From Cognatiyoonia sp965661665 (GTDB lineage Bacteria; Pseudomonadota; Alphaproteobacteria; Rhodobacterales; Rhodobacteraceae), in NCBI RefSeq assembly GCF_965661665.1, contig NZ_CBFIEO010000001.1, positions 182,195 to 246,194 on the forward strand: DNA of 64,000 nt, given 5' to 3'. Made by a program: the position numbers and the translations under genes. Positions 1 to 8,275 of this stretch are shown one piece after another (within the stretch, counting starts at the first letter, position 1; each line of letters begins with the position of its first letter). The notes under the pieces are model-generated. The model was not told the DNA's origin and ran no database searches. It saw only the letters and a program-made list of their open reading frames with translations.

Positions 1-534
1 GCGTCCTTCGCGCCATCCGCGTGCATCATGCCGGAAGTCGAGGCAGGACAATGCGCATCCGACAGAAATTTGCCCCATGGTCAGCGGTCCTTCGAGGTGG
101 CTGAGCCAGCGGTCGCCAAGAGCGTCGAGGGCGCGAGTGGCTTTGTTCCACTGTGCCTCAATCCAGTAAGGTGATTGCTGCGCTTCTGGGCGGAGGCGTG
201 CCTCATAAGTCATCGAAACGGTCGCCTCCATAATGCCATTGCCTGTCGCCTCCAAGGTCAGCACCTCCCACAGGCGGGACGCGGGATAAAGGTTGGCGTT
301 GGCGTAGTCATCGAGATAGCGACTGATCACGCTGCTGTCGTATAGCGTTGGGCCTTCATTGCGGACCGAAGTGGGGATTTTGCCCAACGGATTGGCGGCG
401 AGGGCTTCGGCGGCGGATGCAAGGGGAGTTGTAACCACTGTCACCTCTTCCACCACATCGGTCAATTTCGCCTCCCGCGTTAGCACACGGATTTTCCGAA
501 CGAAGGGGGAGGTGGACGACATGATGAGCTGCAT
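1..534 (-). CDS. Glutathione S-transferase family protein, 3' end cut by window edge
   Basis: Reading down from an ATG at 534 gives an open frame of 178 codons that runs off the left edge without a stop. The start MQLIMSSTSPFVRKIRVL has the beta1-alpha1 pattern of a GST thioredoxin-like domain with the active-site Ser in TSPFVRK. It is followed by NPLGKIPTS with the cis-Pro, and by LYDSSVISRYLDD, the gamma-glutamyl-binding DSxxI turn. The rest is helical, as in a GST C-domain. GSTs conjugate glutathione to electrophiles or act in glutathione-dependent isomerisation; the substrate here is unknown. A second GST-like gene lies upstream on the same strand with a 9-base gap, so they are probably co-transcribed. 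Confidence 0.85.
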   Translation of the reverse strand, partial: MQLIMSSTSPFVRKIRVLTREAKLTDVVEEVTVVTTPLASAAEALAANPLGKIPTSVRNEGPTLYDSSVISRYLDDYANANLYPASRLWEVLTLEATGNGIMEATVSMTYEARLRPEAQQSPYWIEAQWNKATRALDALGDRWLSHLEGPLTMGQISVGCALSCLDFRHDARGWREGR

Positions 535-543
535 GAGGTGATC

Positions 544-1176
544 CTAGCTTGGGAAGACAACAGGCTCCTGATCTGGAACCCAAGGTGGGTATTTCGTCAT
601 AATGGCCGCAAATTCGGCGCTGTCTAAGAATCGGTCGAGCCATCTGATGAGGGCGGGCCAGTCTTGTGCGTCGAACCAAGCGCGGTCCGTGTTGGCGAAT
701 TGTCGGACGAAGGGCAGGATCGCCATGTCGGCAAGGTTCGGATTGTTGCCTAAGAGATATGCTTTTTCAGCCAGGAGCGTGTTGAGCTTTCGGAGGAAGA
801 TGGAAGCCTTCGCCCGCTTTTCCGTCTCATCGAGATCGGGATAGCGTACGGCGTATTTCGTGTGATCCAAGGCCGATTTGAACGGGCCATCGCACTCGGC
901 AATGAGGTCATGGCCGCCCTCCGGCATCGCAAGCCAACCCAACGGATCGGACTTGTTGAGCGCCCAGAACATAATCTCCAAACTTTCGTCGAGGATCAGA
1001 TCACCTTCTTTCAAGGCGGGCACTGTGGCAGAGGTGGAGGTGTCCAGAAACGCGGCTGGTTTGTCTTTCAAAAGGATTTCGCGCAACTCAACGGCAACGC
1101 CAGAGCATTGCACAGCCAGCCGCGCCCGCATGGCGTAGGGGCAGCGGCGAAAGCTCCAGAATATCGGCATACTCAT
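544..1176 (-). CDS. Glutathione S-transferase-like protein (210 aa)
   Basis: The N-terminus SMPIFWSFRRCPYAMRARLA is a thioredoxin fold with a CPYA motif close to glutaredoxin and omega-class GSTs. TVPALKEG (cis-Pro) and LDESLEIMFW (the E-S glutathione contact) follow, then an all-helical C-domain. A cysteine in the active site suggests thiol transferase or deglutathionylation activity rather than classical conjugation; this is inference from the motif. The start ATG overlaps the stop of mtaB by four bases, so the two are translationally coupled. The order dapF-mtaB-GST-GST on one strand suggests a single transcript. Confidence 0.85.
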   Translation of the reverse strand: MSMPIFWSFRRCPYAMRARLAVQCSGVAVELREILLKDKPAAFLDTSTSATVPALKEGDLILDESLEIMFWALNKSDPLGWLAMPEGGHDLIAECDGPFKSALDHTKYAVRYPDLDETEKRAKASIFLRKLNTLLAEKAYLLGNNPNLADMAILPFVRQFANTDRAWFDAQDWPALIRWLDRFLDSAEFAAIMTKYPPWVPDQEPVVFPS

Positions 1177-2429
1177 GTGACCAACTGGGTGTCGGCGACC
1201 GATTTGATCTTAGCTTCTACGATGCTGCTTTCGATCTGGTCGGTGTCAAAGACAACCTCCGCAAACTGTTCCGTCCGGCCCATGCGCGGGTTTTCCATCA
1301 GGATGTGATGGGCGCGGCCAACCTGCGCGGTGAGGTGTTTAGTCACTTGCGCCTCGCCTGCGGCGCGGAGTTTTGCCGCGCGTGCCTTGATCGTGGGGCC
1401 TGCCACCTGTGGCATCTTAGCCGCTGGTGTGCCGGGGCGCGGAGAATAGGGGAAGACGTGGAGCCACGTGAGATCGCAATCGTCGACCAGCTTCAGGGAG
1501 TTTTCAAACATCGCGTCCGTCTCCGTCGGGAAACCCGCGATGATGTCAGCGCCGAAGGTCATGTCTGGGCGGACTTTGCGGGCCTCTTCGCAAAAGTGGA
1601 TCGCGTCGTCGCGCAAATGCCGCCGCTTCATGCGTTTTAGGATCAGGTCGTCGCCATGCTGCAGTGACAGGTGCAGATGCGGCATCAAACGCGCCTCGGT
1701 CGCGATGGCATGCATTAGGTTCTCATCCACTTCGATGGAGTCGATGGAACTGATCCGAAGACGGGGCAGGTCTGGGACAAGGCGCAGGATGCGCATCACA
1801 AGATCGCCAAGTTTCGGCGCGCTGGGCAGATCAGCGCCCCAGCTTGTTAGGTCGACGCCAGTGAGCACGATTTCGTTAAAGCCCTTATCCACCAGCCGTT
1901 TGATTTGATTCACGACCACACCGGCTGGAACAGAGCGGGAGTTGCCGCGTCCGTAAGGGATGATGCAGAAAGTGCAGCGGTGATCGCAGCCGTTTTGTAC
2001 TTGGACATAGGCGCGGCTGCGGGTACCAAAACCATCGATCAGATGGCCTGCGGTTTCGGTGACCGACATGATGTCGTCGACCTGCACGGGTTCGGTCAAA
2101 CCGATGAGGTTGCCCGCAAACCCTTGCCAGACTTTTGGGTCCATCTTTTCGGTGTTGCCGATGACAACATCGACCTCTGCCATTTCGGCAAAGGCGGCGG
2201 GATTAGTTTGTGCTGCGCAACCGGTCACGATGATCTTGGCGTCGGGATTGGTGCGGCGTTGGCGGCGCACGTCTTGTTTGGCTTTGCGGACCGCTTCCGA
2301 CGTGACCGCACACGTGTTGATGACAACGGCATTGTCGACGCCCGCTTGTTCGGCCAGCTCTTTCATCGCGGCGGTCTCATAGGCGTTGAGCCGACAGCCG
2401 TGGTTGGAAAAGATTGGGGCTTTGATCAT
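1173..2429 (-). CDS. mtaB: tRNA (N6-threonylcarbamoyladenosine-37-C2)-methylthiotransferase MtaB
   Basis: This radical-SAM methylthiotransferase converts t6A37 of ANN-decoding tRNAs to ms2t6A. It is 418 residues, normal for the family. The N-terminal UPF0004 domain carries three cluster cysteines in SNHGCRLNAYE, NTCAVTSEAV and TGCAAQ. The radical-SAM cysteines are in GCDHRCTFCIIPYGRG (CxxxCxxC). A C-terminal TRAM-like stretch is poorly defined. MtaB is preferred over MiaB and RimO because of the SNHGCRLNxYE opening and the length. The chosen ATG at 2429 overlaps the dapF stop as ATGA; a TTG 12 bases upstream is in frame but less likely. Confidence 0.93.
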   Translation of the reverse strand: MIKAPIFSNHGCRLNAYETAAMKELAEQAGVDNAVVINTCAVTSEAVRKAKQDVRRQRRTNPDAKIIVTGCAAQTNPAAFAEMAEVDVVIGNTEKMDPKVWQGFAGNLIGLTEPVQVDDIMSVTETAGHLIDGFGTRSRAYVQVQNGCDHRCTFCIIPYGRGNSRSVPAGVVVNQIKRLVDKGFNEIVLTGVDLTSWGADLPSAPKLGDLVMRILRLVPDLPRLRISSIDSIEVDENLMHAIATEARLMPHLHLSLQHGDDLILKRMKRRHLRDDAIHFCEEARKVRPDMTFGADIIAGFPTETDAMFENSLKLVDDCDLTWLHVFPYSPRPGTPAAKMPQVAGPTIKARAAKLRAAGEAQVTKHLTAQVGRAHHILMENPRMGRTEQFAEVVFDTDQIESSIVEAKIKSVADTQLVT

Positions 2430-3244
2430 GTGAGGTGCCAAACACCGTCAAAGACATGGGCGGTTGGGCCTGTCATCCAGACCCCATCGTCGCTCCATGA
2501 TATGTCGAGCTTGCCGCCATCCAGATCAATCCGTACGTCGCGTCCTGTCAGACCCCGCCGCACAGCGGCAACGGCCGTGGCACAGCTTGACGAGCCGGAG
2601 GCGAGCGTGATGCCCACGCCACGTTCCCAGACCCGCATTCTGAGATGATCCGGTCCGACCACATGCGCGAATTGCACGTTGGTGCGTTCGGGGTAGAGGG
2701 GGTGATGCTCCATCTCTGCACCGCGCGCGGTCAGATCGACAGCCCCCGCATCCTCCACGAAGAAAGTGCAGTGCGGGTTGCCCATCCCTGTGGCGGTCGG
2801 TGCGCCTTCAATCGGCAGTTCGAGCGTGTCCATTTCTTGCGCTAACGGGACTTGCGACCATTCTAACTGGGGGTGCCCCATGTTGACGGCGGTCAGGCCA
2901 TTGCCGACGTCCTTGGCAATGAGGCGGTCGAAGTCGGTGGTCAGTGACAGTTCTGTCCTGCCGGTCTCCGCAAAAAGGTGCCGTGCAATGCAGCGTGTGG
3001 CGTTCCCGCAAGCCGCGGATGTGGACCCATCGGCATTCCAGAACGTCAGATGCACGTCGGCCTTGTCGGTGTCCGACAGGACTGTCAATTGATCGAATCC
3101 CACGCCTCGATGCCGGTCGCCAATCGCGCGCGCCAAATCCGCATCCACACGCGGCGCGATTCCCCGCTCATCCACAACAACGAAGTCGTTTCCGAGGCCA
3201 TGCATCTTCATGAAAGGCAAGATATTTTGCGGATTATGGGCCAT
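2426..3244 (-). CDS. dapF: Diaminopimelate epimerase
   Basis: DapF interconverts LL- and meso-diaminopimelate for lysine and peptidoglycan synthesis. The family opening MKMHGLGNDFVVVDER and the first catalytic-Cys motif NADGSTSAACGNATRC are clear. The second catalytic motif, usually ACGSGACA, reads ASGSSSCA here: TCC (Ser) stands where the catalytic Cys is expected, and a Cys is kept four residues later. This may be a lineage feature rather than inactivation, since the rest is well conserved. The ATG at 3244 gives the usual short N-terminal extension; the track-like TTG further up and the internal ATG before KMHG are alternatives. It is first in a dapF-mtaB-GST-GST string. Confidence 0.92.
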   Translation of the reverse strand: MAHNPQNILPFMKMHGLGNDFVVVDERGIAPRVDADLARAIGDRHRGVGFDQLTVLSDTDKADVHLTFWNADGSTSAACGNATRCIARHLFAETGRTELSLTTDFDRLIAKDVGNGLTAVNMGHPQLEWSQVPLAQEMDTLELPIEGAPTATGMGNPHCTFFVEDAGAVDLTARGAEMEHHPLYPERTNVQFAHVVGPDHLRMRVWERGVGITLASGSSSCATAVAAVRRGLTGRDVRIDLDGGKLDISWSDDGVWMTGPTAHVFDGVWHLT

Positions 3245-3341
3245 CTTGGCGCATATAAGCAAACCAGAGATACTTATCCAGCATCTTTCCCATTTGTGGG
3301 GTTGACCAGATGCACCCTGCTTCGTAGAGAGCGCCCCTAGT

Positions 3342-3417
3342 GGGCCGTTAGCTCAGTTGGTAGAGCAACTGACTTTTAATCAGTGGGTCGTAGGTTCGAA
3401 TCCTACACGGCTCACCA
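3342..3417 (+). tRNA. tRNA-Lys (anticodon TTT)
   Basis: A complete cloverleaf with encoded CCA. The acceptor arm GGGCCGT pairs with ACGGCTC. The D-arm is GCTC-AGTTGGTAGA-GAGC-like. The anticodon stem ACTGA/TCAGT encloses the loop CTTTTAA with anticodon TTT at 3375-3377. The T-arm contains GGTTCGAATCC. It reads AAA/AAG lysine codons. Confidence 0.97.
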
Positions 3418-3425
3418 CTAAAATC

Positions 3426-3463
3426 AAAGGTTTAGCCGAATATGGCTGAGCCTTTTGTTTTTT
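3426..3463 (+). terminator. Rho-independent terminator of tRNA-Lys
   Basis: A 12-bp stem with two G-T pairs (AAAGGTTTAGCC against GGCTGAGCCTTT, loop GAATAT) is followed by TTTTGTTTTTT. It lies nine bases after the tRNA CCA end. The remaining 210 bases up to 3677 hold no gene or clear signal. Confidence 0.85.
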
Positions 3464-3677
3464 CAGGGAGACATTCAGCGAAACAAAGTGTCGAGGGACC
3501 TTGTGTCAGTGCGTTGAATAACGGGGAGTGCCAAAGCCTTACACTACAACTCCGACACTTCAGTGATGGCCCTTGCCCCTCGCGCGCAGACGCGCCGTTG
3601 CCCAGAGAGTTTTCGGCCATTTACCCTGAATATTGTGTGAGCCGTTTGGTTTAGGAACCAGTAGTACGAGCTGGGGG

Positions 3678-5129
3678 TTACTGCCTTTGTATGGTGATCT
3701 TAGCCAACAGACCTCCGTTGGCGGCCGGTTCGAATTTCAGTGATCCACCATGCATCTTTGCGATGGTCGATACGATCGTTAGTCCGAGACCATGACCGCC
3801 AATGAGCTTCGTATTACTTCCGCGCTTAAACGGGGCCATCAGGTCTTCGATGTCTTGAATGGTCATGCTTCCGCCTTCATCCTCGATGGTGATGACAGCG
3901 CTGTCGGCGTCTTTTTCCAGACCAATTTTGGCGCGGCGACCATACTTTAGTGCGTTGTCAATCAAGTTGGAGACAGCCCGATTAAGCGCAACTGGACGCG
4001 CGTTCACGACGACTTTGTCGTCTGGTGGAAGGGTCCTCGTGCCTCGGCGAGACATGAAAACCGATTGACCGCCCTCGATAGTGACCTTTTCTGCCGCATG
4101 AAACTCAACTGGGCTCCCCACGTCCTGATAGTCTGCCACAACGGACTCTATAAGTGAGGTGAGCGAGATCCGCCGTGGTTGCTCGGCGTCAAGTTCCGCT
4201 CGCGTGTATGTCAGAACGCTTTCGATGATGCCCGTCATTGCGTCAATATCGGATTCAAGTTTTGCCCGAAGCTCGCTATCTTGGATGAGTGCAGTTCGGA
4301 GTTTCAGGCGTGTTGCCGGCGTGCCCAAATCGTGGCTGACACCCGACAAAACTGCAACACGTTCGGCGAGCCTGTCCCGTTCGACCTCCAGATAGCCGTT
4401 TACTGCTGAAACGATGTCCCGAAGTTCAAATGGTCCATTTGCTTCGTAGGATTCAGGACCGCCAATCTTGTTACGCGCGCGCAGCATTTGCGCGAAACCT
4501 TGGAATTGGGCGGAACTGTTGAGGACTATCGTTGTGAGAATACCAACAGATACCAAAGCTAACGCTACCGCGAAGAGCCTTAGGTCTTTTGGTGCCACTG
4601 AACAGTTCCAAACCTGCTGCCCCTCAATTCTGACCCAAGGCCCTTCGCCTAACTGGGCGATCAGAACAGGATTGCTGCAATATGTTGCCAAAAGCGAGGT
4701 GAGTGCACCTAGGGTTTCTGCTGAAGTTTGACCAGATCGTGTTGAGACATTCGCCAGTGGATAGCGCAGATCAGACGAAAGAATGGCAACGGTCAGGGGG
4801 TTTGCGGTCCGCCCGCCTGTCGGGCTGGGCCGGATCGAGAAATTCGTGACCCGAGCCGATTGAGGCACATCCGAAATCGCCTCAAAACGTCCCGTCGCCG
4901 CAAGGGCCTGATCGGCGGGGGCAAGAGTTTGGATGTCGATCCCTTGGGGTGGTGTGCCGCTTGATTCCAGGCTTTCATAGAGAACAGCACCAGCAAATCT
5001 TGCATCGTTTAGATGGGCCGTCCAACGTGCATTCGATGTAAACCAAAGGCTTGCAGCAATGAGGCCAAGCCAAAATGCCGACATCACAAGAAACGTACCG
5101 CCAATGCGTAGGCTTGCAAGAGTGTTCAT
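3678..5129 (-). CDS. Sensor histidine kinase of the sugar transporter two-component system
   Basis: An inner-membrane kinase of 483 residues. A transmembrane helix at about 9-31, a periplasmic sensor of about 150 residues and a second helix at about 184-204 come first. The dimerisation H-box SGVSHDLGTPATRLKLR has the phospho-acceptor at His266. The ATPase domain has an N-box NLIDNALKYGRRA near 388-400 and a GGHGLGL loop near 444-450. The G1 box reads EDEGGS rather than the usual DxGxG. The start overlaps the response-regulator stop by four bases. The pair sits divergent to a Gts-type sugar ABC operon, the arrangement of the Pseudomonas glucose transporter locus, so it probably controls that uptake system. 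Confidence 0.9.
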   Translation of the reverse strand: MNTLASLRIGGTFLVMSAFWLGLIAASLWFTSNARWTAHLNDARFAGAVLYESLESSGTPPQGIDIQTLAPADQALAATGRFEAISDVPQSARVTNFSIRPSPTGGRTANPLTVAILSSDLRYPLANVSTRSGQTSAETLGALTSLLATYCSNPVLIAQLGEGPWVRIEGQQVWNCSVAPKDLRLFAVALALVSVGILTTIVLNSSAQFQGFAQMLRARNKIGGPESYEANGPFELRDIVSAVNGYLEVERDRLAERVAVLSGVSHDLGTPATRLKLRTALIQDSELRAKLESDIDAMTGIIESVLTYTRAELDAEQPRRISLTSLIESVVADYQDVGSPVEFHAAEKVTIEGGQSVFMSRRGTRTLPPDDKVVVNARPVALNRAVSNLIDNALKYGRRAKIGLEKDADSAVITIEDEGGSMTIQDIEDLMAPFKRGSNTKLIGGHGLGLTIVSTIAKMHGGSLKFEPAANGGLLAKITIQRQ

Positions 5130-5866
5130 CCGTCATCCTCAGTGACGACATCTACGGCAAAGACATACCCGACTCCACGTTCTGTTCGGAGCATGTCGGG
5201 CGCCTTGGGGTCTTTTTCAATCTTGGCGCGGAGCCTGCCTACCAGGACGTCTATCGCGCGGCCCTCGGCGTCAGACGTTTTCTCCCCTTCGCCCGTCACA
5301 TCTAGTGCAACTGCGATTTCCTGTCGTGTCAGTGGAATTCGTGCGTTGGCTAGAAGCGCTTGAAGTAGCATCGTTTCACGGCGAGAGAGCGACACTTGGA
5401 AACCTTCGGGTGATATGACTTCGTCGCGCTTTGAATCGTAGACCCAACCTGAAAAACTGAAGGTCGCCATCTTGCGTCGATGTGCTAGAGACGACGTGCG
5501 CCGTGCCCGCGCCAAAACGGCGCGAATGCGCGCCAAGAGCAGTTCGGTATTGAAGGGCTTTGCGATGTAGTCATCCGCCCCGACCGAATAACCGGCCATC
5601 CGATCACTATCTGCCGATAGCGCAGAGATCATAATGATCGGCACCGATTGTTCCAATCGCAAACGGGCGCAGATTTCTACACCACTTTCGTCCCCCAACA
5701 TCACATCGAGAAGGATCAGGTCGATCCGGCCCGCTGCCAAATGTTTGCGGATCTCGGCCTCGTTACTGGCGGGTAGTGCAATACATCCATTCTGCCGAAG
5801 GAACTGGGTCAGCATCTGTCGCAGTTCAACGTCGTCGTCGACTACAAGCAATCTTGGAATTGTCAC
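5126..5866 (-). CDS. OmpR-family response regulator
   Basis: A receiver plus winged-helix regulator of 246 residues. The acidic pocket DDD is at about 10-12 and the phosphorylated Asp54 is in LILLDVMLGDESG. The KPF switch lysine is in DDYIAKPFNTELLLARI. The C-terminal domain has the OmpR-type ending DMLRTERGVGYVFAV. A GTG start at 5866 is preceded by a strong GGGGAGG ribosome-binding site. It is likely to bind the GGTAACA repeats in the 225-base gap shared with the transporter operon. This binding is inferred only from position and repeat spacing. Confidence 0.92.
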   Translation of the reverse strand: MTIPRLLVVDDDVELRQMLTQFLRQNGCIALPASNEAEIRKHLAAGRIDLILLDVMLGDESGVEICARLRLEQSVPIIMISALSADSDRMAGYSVGADDYIAKPFNTELLLARIRAVLARARRTSSLAHRRKMATFSFSGWVYDSKRDEVISPEGFQVSLSRRETMLLQALLANARIPLTRQEIAVALDVTGEGEKTSDAEGRAIDVLVGRLRAKIEKDPKAPDMLRTERGVGYVFAVDVVTEDDG

Positions 5867-5904
5867 GCGAGCCTCCCCTCCGGACAGCGCTGCGCCTGTC
5901 CCTA

Positions 5905-5951
5905 TGTAACACTGTGCAACAAAATCAAGACTCAGGTAACAGCCGGTAACA
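5905..5951. promoter_or_regulatory. Direct GTAACA repeats, possible response-regulator operator
   Basis: TGTAACA at 5905-5911, GGTAACA at 5935-5941 and GGTAACA at 5945-5951 lie between the divergent response regulator and the sugar transporter. The last two are exactly 10 bases apart, one helical turn, which is the usual spacing for OmpR-family dimers. Function is inferred. Confidence 0.5.
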
Positions 5952-6091
5952 AAACGGCTGACTTTGTGGTCCTATGGGTTGAATAACTGGATTGCGCCAA
6001 TTGCATGGCATCCAACCGTCAGTCCACAACCATGCCACGTAAAGGGGCCGGCTCACGGCCAGCCTCATTGTCCTTACGGGAGGAACCGAAA

Positions 6092-7336
6092 ATGAAAAAC
6101 TATGTCTTTTGCGCTGTATCTTCAGTTGCCCTCATGTCGGCCAGCGTTGTGGTGGCTGAGCCTCAAGCCGAAGTCCTGCACTGGTGGACATCCGGCGGTG
6201 AAGCAAAGTCGGTTGCTGTTTTGCAGCAAGAGTTTGCAGATAATGGTGGTACGTGGACCGATATGCCTGTTGCAGGCGGTGGTGGTGATGCCGCAATGAG
6301 CGCCTTGCGTGCTCGAGTTCTGGCTGGTAACGCGCCAACTGCAGTTCAGTTGAAAGGGCCTGCCATTCAGGAATGGTACGAAGAAGGCGTCTTGGCTGAC
6401 ATCTCATCAGTGGCTGAAGCCGAAGGCTGGGCCGATGTGTTGCCTGCGTCGATTGCAGGTCACATGAAGTGTGAAGGCACCTGGTGCGCAGCACCGGTCA
6501 ACGTACACCGTGTCGACTGGATCTGGGCAAACGCCGATGTGTTGGAAGTAAATGGCATCGCAATGCCAACAACTTGGGACGAGTTCAACGCGGCTGCAGA
6601 AAAGCTGCAAGCGGCAGGAATTATCCCGCTAGCCCATGGTGGTCAGGCTTGGCAGGACGCCACCGTTTTTGAGGCTGTCGCTCTTGGCCTTCTTGGACCG
6701 GACGGTTTCCATAAGGCATTCGTTGAGCTTGATGAGGCAACTCTGACATCGCCTGAAATGATTGCGGTCTTTGACCAGATGCGCACGTTACGCGGCTATG
6801 TTGACCCGAACTTCCCAGGTCGTGACTGGAACCTGGCAACAGCGATGGTCATGAATGGTGAAGCTGCGTTCCAGATTATGGGTGACTGGGCCAAGGGTGA
6901 ATTCCTCGCGGCTGGCAAGGCACCAGGTGAAGATTTCCTGTGTGCTTCTGTTCCAGGTGAGGGCTTTCTCTATAACGTCGATAGCTTTGCCATGTTTGAC
7001 GTAGACGGTGAAGACAATCAGGCCGGTCAGGCGCTTCTGGCCAAGTTGATTGTCGGTCAGAGCTTCCAGAAGGTGTTCAACCTCAACAAGGGCTCAATCC
7101 CAGCACGGGTTGACGTCGCTCTAGATGAGTTCGACAGCTGCGCGCATCTGTCAGCCGAGGATATGGCTGCAAGTTCTGAAGGGGGTTCGCTCCTGCCAAG
7201 CTATGCGCACGGCATGGCCCTCCGCGGTGCGCAGTCGGGCGCGATCACTGATGTTGTGACTTCGCACTTCAACTCCGACATGTCGTCGGAAGAGGCAGTT
7301 CAGCAACTGGCTGCGGCTATCGCCAACAGCTTCTGA
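6092..7336 (+). CDS. Gts-type glucose/mannose ABC transporter substrate-binding protein
   Basis: A periplasmic sugar-binding protein of 414 residues. A signal peptide covers about 1-22 (cleavage near VVVA-EP). The mature start AEVLHWWTSGGEAKSVAVL and the segments AGGGGDAAMSALRAR and APTAVQLKGPAIQEW are typical of the glucose/mannose binding proteins of the GtsA group. The ATG at 6092 is preferred over an upstream in-frame ATG at 6005 because GGAGGA lies just before it and the signal peptide starts there. It leads an operon of two permeases and an ATPase. A stable hairpin follows the stop. Confidence 0.9.
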   Translation: MKNYVFCAVSSVALMSASVVVAEPQAEVLHWWTSGGEAKSVAVLQQEFADNGGTWTDMPVAGGGGDAAMSALRARVLAGNAPTAVQLKGPAIQEWYEEGVLADISSVAEAEGWADVLPASIAGHMKCEGTWCAAPVNVHRVDWIWANADVLEVNGIAMPTTWDEFNAAAEKLQAAGIIPLAHGGQAWQDATVFEAVALGLLGPDGFHKAFVELDEATLTSPEMIAVFDQMRTLRGYVDPNFPGRDWNLATAMVMNGEAAFQIMGDWAKGEFLAAGKAPGEDFLCASVPGEGFLYNVDSFAMFDVDGEDNQAGQALLAKLIVGQSFQKVFNLNKGSIPARVDVALDEFDSCAHLSAEDMAASSEGGSLLPSYAHGMALRGAQSGAITDVVTSHFNSDMSSEEAVQQLAAAIANSF

Positions 7337-7350
7337 TCCTTCGAAAACTG

Positions 7351-7386
7351 GCTGCCTGCATCTCTCCCAGAGGGGGTGCAGGCAGC
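7351..7386 (+). other. Intercistronic hairpin after the sugar-binding protein gene
   Basis: GCTGCCTGCA at 7351-7360 pairs perfectly with TGCAGGCAGC at 7377-7386, enclosing a C-rich/G-rich loop that can pair further. There is no T-run, so it is more likely to protect the binding-protein mRNA end or to damp downstream expression than to terminate. A similar hairpin sits at the same place in the second ABC operon (39450-39475). Confidence 0.6.
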
Positions 7387-7402
7387 GACTTAGGAGCATC
7401 CC

Positions 7403-8275
7403 ATGACAAAATGGCTTGAAGATCACCTGCCGAAAGTCGTCCTTGCGCCATCTTTCATAGCCGTTCTCATTTTTGTTTACGGCTTCATAGCCTGGACGGC
7501 GTGGGTCTCACTGACGCGGTCAAAGCTGCTCCCAAAGTACGACATCCACGGTTTTATTCAGTACGAGCGACTGTTCGCTGCGCCGCGTTGGGACGTGGCC
7601 ATGACCAACCTGTTCATTTTTGGCGCCCTCTTCATTGTGATCTCGATGATCCTCGGGCTGCTGCTTGCGATCCTTTTGGATCAAAACATCCGAACAGAAG
7701 GGGCGATCCGCACAATCTATCTTTATCCGATGGCTCTCTCCATGATTGTCACGGGTACCGCTTGGAAGTGGATCTTAAATCCGGGCCTTGGCATCGAAGC
7801 AACCGTCAAAGGATGGGGATTTGAGAATTTCAAGTTCGATTGGTTGGTGAATCCCGACATGGCGATCTACACGATTGTCATTGCCGCCATCTGGCAAAGC
7901 TCGGGTTTCGTGATGGCGCTGTTCTTGGCTGGGCTCCGTTCCGTCGATACAGAGATTATCCGCGCCGCTCAGGTTGATGGCATTCCGACGTTGCGTGTTT
8001 ATACGGCGATCATTATCCCCTCCATGGCGCCGATCTTCCTATCCGCGTTCATCGTACTGTCACACCTTGCGATCAAGAGTTTTGATCTTGTTATCGCGCT
8101 CACAGGAGGTGGCCCTGGCTTCGCCTCAGACCTACCCGCCACTTATATGTACGCGATGGCGTTTTCCCGTGGTGACATTGGGCAAGCTGCAAGCTCCGCC
8201 ATGATCATGATGGCTGTCGTCTTTACGATTGTAGTCCCATACCTTTACTCTGAACTGAGGGCGAAAAATGACTGA
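7403..8275 (+). CDS. Sugar ABC transporter permease (MalF/UgpA type)
   Basis: An inner-membrane permease subunit of 290 residues with about six transmembrane segments. The first is near 13-33 (VVLAPSFIAVLIFVYGFIAW). The EAA loop that docks the ATPase is IIRAAQVDGIPTLRVYTAII. TGTAWKWILNPGLG is characteristic of Gts-type sugar permeases. AGGAG stands before the ATG. The end overlaps the next permease by eight bases, showing translational coupling. It works with the neighbouring permease and ATPase in the import of a sugar, probably glucose or mannose. Confidence 0.9.
   Translation: MTKWLEDHLPKVVLAPSFIAVLIFVYGFIAWTAWVSLTRSKLLPKYDIHGFIQYERLFAAPRWDVAMTNLFIFGALFIVISMILGLLLAILLDQNIRTEGAIRTIYLYPMALSMIVTGTAWKWILNPGLGIEATVKGWGFENFKFDWLVNPDMAIYTIVIAAIWQSSGFVMALFLAGLRSVDTEIIRAAQVDGIPTLRVYTAIIIPSMAPIFLSAFIVLSHLAIKSFDLVIALTGGGPGFASDLPATYMYAMAFSRGDIGQAASSAMIMMAVVFTIVVPYLYSELRAKND

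Noticed and set aside
3464..3677. Short open frames of 62 and 70 residues after tRNA-Lys
   Set aside because: They overlap the terminator, lack ribosome-binding sites and have no recognisable composition.
6005..6091. Upstream ATG start for the first sugar-binding protein
   Set aside because: It would put 29 polar residues before a normal signal peptide; GGAGGA lies before the ATG at 6092.
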